From an uncultured Lachnospiraceae bacterium (GTDB taxonomy: Bacteria; Bacillota; Clostridia; Lachnospirales; Lachnospiraceae), in NCBI GenBank assembly GCA_902762955.1, contig CACWQH010000005.1, positions 1 to 40,244 of the forward strand: DNA of 40,244 nt, in the 5' to 3' direction. The notes under the pieces were generated by a model. The model worked only from the letters and a program-made list of their open reading frames with translations, was not told the origin of the DNA and searched no databases. Below, piece after piece: positions 17,196 to 25,217 of this stretch (position 1 is the stretch's first letter; each line of letters begins with the position of its first letter). Position numbers and translations under genes: made by a program.

Positions 17196-17435
17196 ATGAA
17201 TGATTTAATATATCGTAAGACTAATATAGACGAATCGACTATTGATAAGGTGCCTATATGGGAGAAGTGTACTTTGACTATTGATGAGGCGGCTGAGTTT
17301 AGCAATATAGGTAAAAATAAATTGAGTGAATTGTTAAAAAGACCAAGATGTCCATTTGTCTTATATGTGGGTAAAAAGAAACTTGTAAAACGCAAGGAAT
17401 TCTTGGAATTCATTTCAAGGAATAATGAAATTTAA
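17196..17435 (+). CDS. xis: Excisionase of the Tn916 type
   Basis: A 79-residue basic DNA-binding protein. The PIWEKCTLTIDEAAEFSNIG stretch and the later KKKLVKRKEFLEFI closely follow the plan of Tn916 Xis: a winged helix-turn-helix that bends DNA at element ends and favours excision. The ribosome site AGAGGTG is six bases before the ATG. It sits directly ahead of the integrase gene, the Tn916-family order. No conjugation, mobilisation or cargo genes of such an element are found nearby, so the pair is probably a remnant. Confidence 0.85.
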   Translation: MNDLIYRKTNIDESTIDKVPIWEKCTLTIDEAAEFSNIGKNKLSELLKRPRCPFVLYVGKKKLVKRKEFLEFISRNNEI

Positions 17436-17438
17436 GTG

Positions 17439-17467
17439 TTGGAAATGAAGTTTTGTTATGATATAAT
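17439..17467 (+). promoter_or_regulatory. Promoter of the integrase gene
   Basis: TTGGAA (17439-17444) and TATAAT (17462-17467) are 17 bases apart, and the int ATG lies 50 bases further with AAAGGAG as ribosome site. The integrase can therefore be expressed apart from xis. Confidence 0.65.
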
Positions 17468-17516
17468 ATCTTTTGCTGTATGAAACTTCTTTCTGACAAA
17501 GGAAAGGAGTGAGATT

Positions 17517-18647
17517 ATGGGTAAGAATTTAAAAGGCAAAGAAATCGGAGATGGTATATACCAGCAAAAAGACGGATTTTATTGTGCAAGATTTGTAGAT
17601 AAGATTGGCAAAAGAATAACAAAAAGGTTTAAAGATCTTCAGGAGTGCAGAAAATGGCTTGAGCAAGCTAAGTATACTAACGAACATAGTTTGATTACGG
17701 AAGCAAACTATATGCTTGTAGACGCATGGTATGAGTATTGGATTTCGATTAAAGAAAAGACGGTAAGATCTAATACTGTGCGAAATTACAAAGAACGATA
17801 TAATCGGAATATTAAGCCTGTTATAGGTAATATGCTCCTTAATGATGTTAAACCGATACATTGCCAAAAAATTTTTACGGATATGGCAGATGAAGGATAT
17901 AAAACATCAACCATGTATCAGACTCGTATAGCTCTTTATAATATGTTGGATTTTGCATATGAGAATGAGGTAATACAAAAGAATCCTTGCAAGAAATCCG
18001 TTAAAAGTGATATGGGAAAACCATCAGAGTCAAAACACGCTTTAGAAATTAACGTTCAAAAGAGGTTTCTTCAATTTGCAACGGGACATAGCTATGAAAA
18101 TCAATATAGATTTATATTACAGACCGGTTTGCGTACAGGAGAGCTTGTAGGGCTTAAGTGGAGTGATATTGATTTTGATATGGGCATAATGAAAATAAAG
18201 CGTACTATGGAGTACAGACATTCGTTCAAAGAGTGGCGAGCCGGAGAGCCTAAAACTAAATCGGGTTACAGAACGATACCTCTAACCGATGAAGCATTAA
18301 GAATTCTTAAGAATCAAAGAAAAAAGAATAGCGAAATAAAAGTTGTGCCGATTGAATGGAGTGAATATGTATTTCTTTGCAGGAAAGGAACACCGATAAA
18401 GAATAGTACATATGACACAGGACTTTTTAAGATTTGCGATAAAGCAGAGATAGAACACTTTTCTATGCATGTGCTTAGACATACATTTGCAACAAGGTGT
18501 ATTGAGGGTGGAATGAAGCCAAAGACCCTGCAGAAGATACTCGGACATTCAAATATCGGTATAACTATGAATCTGTATGTGACAACTACAGAGGATGAAA
18601 AGAAGAAAGAAATTGATTTGGTTGCAAGTGCGTTAAATGTTATTTAG
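17517..18647 (+). CDS. int: Tyrosine recombinase, Tn916-family integrase
   Basis: A 376-residue integrase in three parts. The N-terminal arm-binding domain (about 1-65) contains DGFYCARFVDKIGKR. The SAM-like core-binding domain spans about 66-170. The catalytic domain has R206 (TGLRTGEL), H318-x-x-R321-H322 (HVLRHTFATR), H344 (LGHSN) and the nucleophile Y354 (NLYV). All five catalytic residues are intact, so the enzyme could be active. It would integrate and excise an element together with Xis. It is oriented outward toward ychF, so the element's right end should lie in the roughly 85 bases after its stop. Confidence 0.93.
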   Translation: MGKNLKGKEIGDGIYQQKDGFYCARFVDKIGKRITKRFKDLQECRKWLEQAKYTNEHSLITEANYMLVDAWYEYWISIKEKTVRSNTVRNYKERYNRNIKPVIGNMLLNDVKPIHCQKIFTDMADEGYKTSTMYQTRIALYNMLDFAYENEVIQKNPCKKSVKSDMGKPSESKHALEINVQKRFLQFATGHSYENQYRFILQTGLRTGELVGLKWSDIDFDMGIMKIKRTMEYRHSFKEWRAGEPKTKSGYRTIPLTDEALRILKNQRKKNSEIKVVPIEWSEYVFLCRKGTPIKNSTYDTGLFKICDKAEIEHFSMHVLRHTFATRCIEGGMKPKTLQKILGHSNIGITMNLYVTTTEDEKKKEIDLVASALNVI

Positions 18648-18664
18648 TAAATTGTTGTTTGCTG

Positions 18665-18687
18665 TGGCACAGTAAATGGCACAGTAA
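18665..18687. repeat. Tandem direct repeat after int, possible end or att-proximal site
   Basis: TGGCACAGTAA occurs twice with a 12-base period (18665-18675 and 18677-18687), about 20 bases after the int stop. Arm-type integrase sites are often short direct repeats in this position. The function is inferred. Confidence 0.45.
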
Positions 18688-18748
18688 TAAAACATTCACT
18701 TCAAAAAATCAAGTAAAATAAAGCATTCTAATGGAGGAAATATATAAA

Positions 18749-19846
18749 ATGAAATTAGGAATCGTGGGGCTCCCTAATGTAGGCAAGAGTACCTTATTTA
18801 ATTCACTTACAAAGGCGGGGGCAGAGTCTGCCAATTATCCGTTTTGTACTATAGATCCAAATGTAGGTGTTGTACCTGTACCGGATAAAAGACTTGATGA
18901 ATTGACCAAGATGTATAATTCGGCCAAGACTACACCTGCGGTTATAGAGTTTGTTGATATAGCGGGACTTGTTAAAGGCGCATCAAAGGGTGAAGGCCTT
19001 GGAAACCAGTTCCTTGCAAATATAAGAGAAACAGATGCAATCGTGCATGTTGTAAGATGTTTTGAAGATACTAATGTAATACATGTAGACGGTTCGGTTG
19101 ATCCGGTAAGAGATATCGAGACAATTAATCTTGAACTTATATTTGCCGATATTGAGGTTCTTGACAGAAGAATTGCTAAAAACGGCAGAGGTGCAAACAA
19201 TAATAAAGAACTTGCCAAAGAGCTTGAAATGGAAAAAAGATTAAAGGAGCATCTTGAGTCAGGTAATCTTGCTATATCCTTTACAACTGATGATGAGGAT
19301 GAGCAAAAATGGATTAAGGAATATAATCTTCTTACAGGCAAGCCTGTCATATATGCTGCAAATGTATCGGAGGATGATCTTGCGGATGATGGAGCTTCCA
19401 ATGAATATGTTAAAAAAGTAAGAGATTACGCTGCCAAGATGGGTAGCGAAGTGTTTGCGGTTTGTGCTCAGATTGAGCAGGAAATATCTGAACTGGATGA
19501 TGATGAAAAGGCAATGTTCCTTGAAGAGCTGGGAGTTAAGGAGTCTGGACTTGATAAGCTTATCAAAGCGAGCTATTCACTTCTTGGACTTATCAGTTAC
19601 CTCACTTCGGGAGAGGATGAGACAAGAGCCTGGACAATCACCAAGGGAACCAAGGCGCCACAGGCTGCAGGTAAGATTCATACCGATTTTGAACGTGGAT
19701 TTATCAAGGCAGAGGTAGTTGCTTATGATGACCTTATGAGTTCGGGAAGCATGCTTGCAGCTAAAGAAAAAGGTCTTGTACGACAGGAAGGCAAGGACTA
19801 CGTAGTTCAGGACGGCGACGTAATCTTATTCAAGTTCAACGTATAA
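18749..19846 (+). CDS. ychF: Ribosome-associated Obg-family NTPase YchF
   Basis: A 365-residue P-loop NTPase of usual YchF length. The start is the ATG at 18749, with GGAGG at 18733-18737. The P-loop is GLPNVGKST near the N-terminus and the G3 motif is DIAGLV. The usual GTP-specifying NKxD is replaced by NVSE, the variant that makes YchF/OLA1 prefer ATP. A helical coiled-coil domain sits in the middle, and the C-terminal TGS domain contains FERGFIKAEVVAYDDL. It binds ribosomes and has been linked to stress responses. It is the first core gene right of the mobile remnant; any promoter must lie in the 100 bases shared with the element end. Confidence 0.95.
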   Translation: MKLGIVGLPNVGKSTLFNSLTKAGAESANYPFCTIDPNVGVVPVPDKRLDELTKMYNSAKTTPAVIEFVDIAGLVKGASKGEGLGNQFLANIRETDAIVHVVRCFEDTNVIHVDGSVDPVRDIETINLELIFADIEVLDRRIAKNGRGANNNKELAKELEMEKRLKEHLESGNLAISFTTDDEDEQKWIKEYNLLTGKPVIYAANVSEDDLADDGASNEYVKKVRDYAAKMGSEVFAVCAQIEQEISELDDDEKAMFLEELGVKESGLDKLIKASYSLLGLISYLTSGEDETRAWTITKGTKAPQAAGKIHTDFERGFIKAEVVAYDDLMSSGSMLAAKEKGLVRQEGKDYVVQDGDVILFKFNV

Positions 19847-19956
19847 AAACAACTATTAAATAAAACGTTTTAATGTTTGAATTATTGTTTTATTGATATA
19901 TAAATCATGTAATGATTAGATATAATAATGTTAGTTTGTTTTAGTGAGGATAAAAA

Positions 19957-20892
19957 ATGTATGATATAAGATTTCCACATCTGGGAATAACCTTTCATAA
20001 TTTAAAGGATGGATTTACAATTTTTGGCTTTGAGATAAAGTTTTACGGACTTATCATCGGAATAGGCTTTTTGCTTGCTTATTTTCTTGTAATAAGTGAG
20101 GCTAAAAGAACAAAGCAGGATACAGAGATTTATCTGGATTTCTTTCTTTGGCTGGTTATCCCTGCGATACTTGGAGCGAGACTATATTACATTATATTTA
20201 ATGCCGGTGAGTATTTTGAAAAGGGCAAAGGTTTCGGACAGACTATAAAGGATTTGATTAACATCAGAAATGGTGGGCTTGCAATCTATGGCGGTATAAT
20301 AGCCGGTGTTATAACGGCGATTATTTTCTGCAGAAAGAAAAAAGTGAAATTTCTTGTTTTGGCAGATACTATTTCTATAGGACTTTTGCTCGGACAGATA
20401 ATCGGAAGATGGGGCAACTTCTTTAACAGAGAGGCTTTTGGCGAGTATACCAATTCGCTTTTTGCAATGCAGATTCCGACGGATTATTTTGTTAAAAACG
20501 GAAGCTTTAGCGGACTTAGGGAAAGCGGAGTAATATCTGATTTGATGGTAAATAATGTGGTTACCTATGGTCAGGGCGAGAACATTATGCATTGGATAAG
20601 TGTTCATCCTACCTTCTTATATGAAGGACTTTGGAATCTTGCACTGCTGATATTCCTTTTGATATATAGGAAGCATAAGAAATTTGATGGTGAGATGGGA
20701 CTTTTATATCTCTGGGGTTATGGCCTTGGAAGAGTATGGATAGAAGGACTTCGTACGGATTCACTTATGGTTCCGGGAGTTAATATGAAGGTTTCACAGC
20801 TGCTTGCAGCGATTTGCGTAGTGGTTGCATCCGTAATCATTGTTAAAAAAAGAATGGACTATATGAAAGAAAATACTGGTAAAAATTCATAA
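19957..20892 (+). CDS. lgt: Prolipoprotein diacylglyceryl transferase
   Basis: A 311-residue membrane enzyme with about seven hydrophobic helices. It transfers diacylglycerol from phosphatidylglycerol to the lipobox cysteine of prolipoproteins. The Lgt signature GRWGNFFNREAFG lies near residue 151, GGLAIYGGIIAG lies near 107 and HPTFLYEGLWNL near 220. GTGAGGA precedes the ATG. A TATAAT at 19921 has no well-placed -35, so the promoter is uncertain. A strong terminator follows, separating it from the division cluster. The 110 bases before it contain a 12-bp palindrome TAAAACGTTTTA (19861-19872) of unknown role. Confidence 0.95.
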   Translation: MYDIRFPHLGITFHNLKDGFTIFGFEIKFYGLIIGIGFLLAYFLVISEAKRTKQDTEIYLDFFLWLVIPAILGARLYYIIFNAGEYFEKGKGFGQTIKDLINIRNGGLAIYGGIIAGVITAIIFCRKKKVKFLVLADTISIGLLLGQIIGRWGNFFNREAFGEYTNSLFAMQIPTDYFVKNGSFSGLRESGVISDLMVNNVVTYGQGENIMHWISVHPTFLYEGLWNLALLIFLLIYRKHKKFDGEMGLLYLWGYGLGRVWIEGLRTDSLMVPGVNMKVSQLLAAICVVVASVIIVKKRMDYMKENTGKNS

Positions 20893-20934
20893 AAAACAAA
20901 CGTATGTTTTGTGAATATTTCACTTGGTTTTATC

Positions 20935-20972
20935 AAAAGAAATGCAATTTTTGTATTGCATTTCTTTTTTTC
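20935..20972 (+). terminator. Intrinsic terminator after lgt
   Basis: A perfect 14-bp stem (20935-20948 with 20955-20968) around a TTTTGT loop, running into a T-rich tract. It insulates the mraZ operon from lgt transcription. Confidence 0.85.
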
Positions 20973-20973
20973 T

Positions 20974-21031
20974 TGTTATAAAATAAAGCAAAGTGGTTGC
21001 AAAGTGGGCGCACAAGTGTAGCAAGGTGGGT
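20974..21031 (+). promoter_or_regulatory. mraZ promoter with four tandem 11-bp MraZ-box repeats
   Basis: An extended -10 (TG-T-TATAAA, 20974-20982) is followed at once by four head-to-tail 11-bp units of the form GCAAAGTGGGT, starting at 20988, 20999, 21010 and 21021. Each has a GTG core; the third is shifted by a base. MraZ of other bacteria binds clusters of short GTGG/TGGG direct repeats in front of its own gene and represses the dcw operon. Here the repeats cover the expected transcription start, so the simplest reading is autorepression. Confidence 0.75.
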
Positions 21032-21066
21032 GCAACTGACGATACGAAGGAAGGACAAGCACTAAA

Positions 21067-21510
21067 ATGACCAGGGGCATGAAAGGACAATCGAATCATA
21101 GTCTGGATTCAAAGGGCAGATTGATTATACCGTCAAGACTTAGAGATGGTCTTGGCAGTAGTTTTGTGCTCTGTAAAGGTATGGATAAGAACATATATGC
21201 TTATCCTGCTGTTGAGTGGGAGAAGTTTTCGGACAAGCTTAATGCACTTCCTTTATCAGATAAGGATGCAAGAAAGTTTAAAAGATTTTTCCAGGGTTCC
21301 GCATGTGACTGTGAATTGGATGGTAATTCCCGTATAGTAATTCCTCAGGCTCTGCGTGAGTGGGCAGGAATTGATAAGGAAGTAGTTATGGTTGGAAACG
21401 GAGCAGTCGCTGAGATTTGGAATGTTGACAGATGGAATGAAAATAATGACTTTGATGAAGGTGATATCGACGATATCTCAGCAGATGTGAGTGAGAAGTA
21501 TGGAATTTAA
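21067..21510 (+). CDS. mraZ: Transcriptional regulator MraZ
   Basis: A 147-residue protein with two SpoVT/AbrB-like halves. Each carries the [14 protein letters not shown] pattern ([13 protein letters not shown] near 15-27 and [15 protein letters not shown] near 79-93). MraZ forms ring oligomers that bind repeats in front of the dcw operon. GAAGGAAGG precedes the ATG; a second in-frame ATG four codons later lacks a ribosome site. Its 3' end overlaps rsmH. Confidence 0.95.
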   Translation: MTRGMKGQSNHSLDSKGRLIIPSRLRDGLGSSFVLCKGMDKNIYAYPAVEWEKFSDKLNALPLSDKDARKFKRFFQGSACDCELDGNSRIVIPQALREWAGIDKEVVMVGNGAVAEIWNVDRWNENNDFDEGDIDDISADVSEKYGI

Positions 21511-22435
21511 ACATAAATCAGTCCTCTTAAATGAAACGATAGAAAGTCTAAATGTCAAGCCGGACGGAATATATGTCGACGGCACCCTTGGAGGTGGAGG
21601 ACATTCATATGAAATCTGCAAAAGGCTTGGGGAAAAGGGAAGATTAATCGGTATAGATCAGGATGCTGATGCGATTGAAGCGGCATCATTAAGATTAAAA
21701 GAATTCAAAGATAAGATAAGTCTTGTTCACAGCAACTACAACAATATTAAAAGTGTTGTAAACGATCTTGGTATCAATAAGGTTGATGGAATAGTTCTTG
21801 ATTTGGGAGTTTCATCCTATCAGCTCGATAATCCTGAAAGAGGATTTACATATCGTGAGGATGTGCCTCTTGACATGAGGATGGATAGAGAAAGCTCTAT
21901 GACAGCAAGAGATATTGTAAATGATTACTCGGAGATGGAACTTTTCAGGGTTATAAAGGATTATGGCGAGGAGCAATTTGCAAAAAATATAGCCAAGCAT
22001 ATAGTCAAAGCAAGAAGCGAAAAGCCTATAGAAACAACAGGAGAGCTAAACGAGATTATTAAGGCTGCCATTCCCGCAAAGATGAGAGAACATGGCGGAC
22101 ATCCGTCAAAAAAGACCTATCAGGCGATAAGAATTGAACTTAACCACGAGCTTACTGTGTTGGAAAATTCATTGGATACTATGATAGAACTTTTAAATCC
22201 AAAGGGAAGACTTTCGATTATAACATTTCATTCTTTAGAGGATAGAATTGTTAAAAATATATTTAGAAAAAATATGAATCCATGTACCTGTCCTCCGGAT
22301 TTTCCGGTATGTGTATGTGGTAAAAAACCAACAGGAAGGATAATTACCAGAAAGCCAATCGTTCCTTCCGAAGAAGAGATAGCTGAAAACAAAAGGGCAA
22401 AGAGTTCAAAACTCAGGGTGTTTGAACGGATTTGA
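21500..22435 (+). CDS. rsmH: 16S rRNA m4C1402 methyltransferase
   Basis: A 311-residue SAM-dependent methyltransferase that N4-methylates C1402 in the 16S rRNA decoding centre. [15 protein letters not shown] near 30 is the SAM loop. [29 protein letters not shown] and [12 protein letters not shown] are family signatures. The ATG at 21500 is chosen because it gives the family's N-terminus ([12 protein letters not shown]); a GTG nine bases earlier is also possible. It overlaps mraZ by 11 bases, the usual coupling in dcw clusters. Confidence 0.95.
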   Translation: MEFKHKSVLLNETIESLNVKPDGIYVDGTLGGGGHSYEICKRLGEKGRLIGIDQDADAIEAASLRLKEFKDKISLVHSNYNNIKSVVNDLGINKVDGIVLDLGVSSYQLDNPERGFTYREDVPLDMRMDRESSMTARDIVNDYSEMELFRVIKDYGEEQFAKNIAKHIVKARSEKPIETTGELNEIIKAAIPAKMREHGGHPSKKTYQAIRIELNHELTVLENSLDTMIELLNPKGRLSIITFHSLEDRIVKNIFRKNMNPCTCPPDFPVCVCGKKPTGRIITRKPIVPSEEEIAENKRAKSSKLRVFERI

Positions 22436-22468
22436 GAAGAGGCATTATAATTAGGGAGAGAGTAAGTT

Positions 22469-22981
22469 ATGAGTGAAAGAGTAAGAGAAAGATATTATAT
22501 CGACGGAAGTACCGTAAGAAAAGTAAGAGAGGTGCCTGTATATACAGAAGAGCCTAGAAGAAGACAGGGGAGGACTCCTGAGAGGACACCACAGAGGGCT
22601 CCGCAGAGAAGAACTGCCGGTGAAAGTCAAAAGAGAGTTTCTGCAAAGGCTGATAAAGCACTTGCATTTGATATGAGATATACAATGTTTGTTATGGCAT
22701 CTGTATTGATAGTAATTGCTGCATGCGTTCTTATGCTGCACATGGAAGCTTCGATAAATGAGAAAAAGAGCAATATCAATGCTTTGGAAAGCGAACTTGA
22801 GACTATCGAGGATGATAATGCAGCATTAAAGCTTTCACTTGAAAGTATGTATAGCCTTGATGAAATATATGATGTGGCAACAAATGAACTTGGCATGGTC
22901 TATGCTAAGAAGGGTCAGATTGTATATTATGAAAGTGCAAATGAGGACTATGTAAAGCAATACCAGGATATTCCTGAGTAA
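22469..22981 (+). CDS. ftsL: Division protein FtsL-like
   Basis: A 170-residue bitopic protein. A basic cytoplasmic N-terminus of about 70 residues, rich in Arg and Pro, precedes one membrane helix (about 71-90). An extracytoplasmic coiled coil (about 92-125) and a short tail with ELGMVYAKKGQIVYY follow. FtsL scaffolds FtsQ/DivIB and FtsB/DivIC at the septum and helps activate FtsW-FtsI. Sequence identity is low across this family; the call rests on topology, length and the conserved slot between rsmH and the PBP gene. GGGAGAG lies ahead of the ATG. Confidence 0.82.
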   Translation: MSERVRERYYIDGSTVRKVREVPVYTEEPRRRQGRTPERTPQRAPQRRTAGESQKRVSAKADKALAFDMRYTMFVMASVLIVIAACVLMLHMEASINEKKSNINALESELETIEDDNAALKLSLESMYSLDEIYDVATNELGMVYAKKGQIVYYESANEDYVKQYQDIPE

Positions 22982-23057
22982 GCAAAGGGTAAGGTTCGAA
23001 AAAGTAAGCCTGTATCGCTTGCTTGATATATCGGATTTTACACGTGAGGTAATTATT

Positions 23058-25151
23058 GTGGCTCAAGGTAATCAGGTAAAAAAGAAGAAAAAGAATTACA
23101 AATTTTTATCAAGAATGAAGAAAAGACTGCTGGTTGTTATTGGTGTAGCACTGGCAGCTTTTGTTGTGCTTACAGTTAATATCATAAAGATTAATGTCGA
23201 AGATGGTTCTGTTTATGAGCAAAAGGTATTGTCGCAGCAGGGTTATTCCAGTACCACTATACCTTACAAACGTGGAGATATAATCGATTCCAACGGAACT
23301 GTTCTTGCAACAAGCAAAAAAGTATATAACATAATTTTGGAACCAAAAAATATATTTGAAAATGATGGCATATATTATGAAGATACTACCAATGCATTGA
23401 AAAAATATTTTGGTTTTACTGATGAGGAGCTTGCAGATGCACTTTCCGACAGAGAATCTTATTACAAGGTAACGAAGAAAAAACAGGATTACGAGCTTGT
23501 AAAGGAATTTAAGGATTTCTGTAAAACAAAGGAAGGAAAAAATGTCAGAGGTGTATATTTTGAAGAGGAATATGTAAGAGTCTATCCAAACGGTAACCTT
23601 GCATGTCATCTTTTGGGCTATACAGTAAGCGGAAATGTCGGACAGTATGGTATAGAACAGTACTATAATGATGAATTAAACGGATCAAACGGTAGGGAGT
23701 ATACATATTTAAATGAAGATTATGGCCTCACAGATACTATAGAACCACCTGTAAATGGGTATAATCTTGTTACAAGCATAGATGCAAATATACAAAAGAT
23801 TATTCAGGAAAAAGTAGATGCCTATATGGAAGAGGAAGGAGCAAAAAATGTTTCGGTGCTCGTAATGGATCCTGACACCTGTAACATACTTGCCCTTTAT
23901 AATTCGCATTCCTTTGATCCAAATGATGCACAAAATCTCGAAGCAGTCAGATATCAGTTTGAAAATATCGATCCGGATTCACCTTATTCAAGCTTTGAGG
24001 ATTTTGAACAAAACTGTACAGATGAAGATAGGGTAAACGCATTAAATGAGGTATGGAGAAATTTTGTTGTAAGTGATGTTTTTGAACCGGGTTCAACCTA
24101 TAAAACCTTTACCATATCCGGTGCGCTTGAAGAAGGCGTAATTGTTCCTGAAGATACCTTTTATTGTGATGGTGGAGAACAAAAGGATATATTCTATATA
24201 AAGTGTCATGCTTATAAAAATGGCGGACACGGAATGGTGGATGTTGCCGGAGCACTTGCAAATTCCTGTAATGATGCTCTTATGCAGATATCAGCCAGAG
24301 AGGGTTCGGAGAAATTTGATAAATATCAGGTGCTTTTTGGATTTGGACAAAGAACAAATGTTGATCTTCCGGGTGAACCTTCAAGTGCAGGTTTAAGTTC
24401 GATAGTATATCATGCGGATAATCTTCATGTTACCGAGCTTGCGACATCTTCCTTCGGACAGGGTGTTTGTACCTCGATGATGCAGATAGGAACAGCATTT
24501 TGTTCTGTAATTAACGGTGGATATTATTATCAGCCGAGTGTAGTTCAAAGAATAGAAGATGATAACGGAAATATAATCGATAACCTTGATAATGTACTGG
24601 TCAGAAAAACCATTTCGGAAGAAACCTCTGCCATTATGAGAGATGAGCTTTTCGGAGTTGTGGAAAACGGTACCGGTAAAAGGGCTTCTGTAGAGGGATA
24701 TTCGATAGGCGGAAAGACAGGAACCGCTGAGAAACTCCCTCGTGGTAATGGCAAGTATATTATTTCATTTATAGGATTTGCACCTGTTGATAATCCTCAG
24801 GTAGTTGTATATGTGGTGGTTGATGAACCAAATGTTGAAGATCAGGGTTCAAGTGCAGCTTCGTCCTTTATATTTGCTGATATAGCTACCGAGCTTTTTC
24901 CATACATGAATATATATAAAACAAACGATAATTATGACCTTGATTTGATAGACGCGGAGGATGAGCCGGCCACTTCTATTTATGAAGGCGATGCACCGGA
25001 AAATGATGTGGCGGGCGGAAGCGAAAATCCTTATGTTGAAGAAAATAATCCGACTCAGACTGAGGATACACAAGATGTGAATCCTGATGAAAATGCTGAT
25101 AATCAGGAAGAGACCTCTACTGAAGAAGTGCTTCCTGAACAAACTCAATAA
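23058..25151 (+). CDS. Class B penicillin-binding protein 1 (FtsI/PBP2B/SpoVD family)
   Basis: A peptidoglycan transpeptidase of 697 residues, starting at GTG 23058 behind GTGAGG. An earlier TTG at 23019 has no ribosome site. A lysine-rich cytoplasmic stretch precedes one membrane helix (about 23-42). The pedestal domain starts with YKRGDIIDSNG. The penicillin-binding domain has S346-T-Y-K349, S403-C-N405 and K553-T-G555, all intact. There are no PASTA repeats. Instead the last 65 residues form an acidic tail rich in Asp, Glu and Asn. It lies between ftsL and a second PBP and is the best candidate for the septal transpeptidase. Confidence 0.9.
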   Translation: MAQGNQVKKKKKNYKFLSRMKKRLLVVIGVALAAFVVLTVNIIKINVEDGSVYEQKVLSQQGYSSTTIPYKRGDIIDSNGTVLATSKKVYNIILEPKNIFENDGIYYEDTTNALKKYFGFTDEELADALSDRESYYKVTKKKQDYELVKEFKDFCKTKEGKNVRGVYFEEEYVRVYPNGNLACHLLGYTVSGNVGQYGIEQYYNDELNGSNGREYTYLNEDYGLTDTIEPPVNGYNLVTSIDANIQKIIQEKVDAYMEEEGAKNVSVLVMDPDTCNILALYNSHSFDPNDAQNLEAVRYQFENIDPDSPYSSFEDFEQNCTDEDRVNALNEVWRNFVVSDVFEPGSTYKTFTISGALEEGVIVPEDTFYCDGGEQKDIFYIKCHAYKNGGHGMVDVAGALANSCNDALMQISAREGSEKFDKYQVLFGFGQRTNVDLPGEPSSAGLSSIVYHADNLHVTELATSSFGQGVCTSMMQIGTAFCSVINGGYYYQPSVVQRIEDDNGNIIDNLDNVLVRKTISEETSAIMRDELFGVVENGTGKRASVEGYSIGGKTGTAEKLPRGNGKYIISFIGFAPVDNPQVVVYVVVDEPNVEDQGSSAASSFIFADIATELFPYMNIYKTNDNYDLDLIDAEDEPATSIYEGDAPENDVAGGSENPYVEENNPTQTEDTQDVNPDENADNQEETSTEEVLPEQTQ

Positions 25152-25217
25152 TTTGATTTTACAGGTTATACAAACCGGTAAATATAAATAAAATTAAATA
25201 AAGAAATTATCCGGTGT

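Noticed and set aside
18835-19401. 188-residue open frame antisense to ychF
   Set aside because: Serine-rich mirror translation of a well-conserved gene with no ribosome site; a shadow frame.
19893-19926. TTGATA and TATAAT before lgt as a promoter
   Set aside because: The spacer is 22 bases, outside the usual range, so the pair is not called.
23019-23057. TTG start for the first PBP
   Set aside because: No ribosome site; GTG 23058 follows GTGAGG at proper spacing.
23109-23609. 166-residue open frame antisense to the first PBP
   Set aside because: Composition and position match a shadow of the real coding strand; no start signals.
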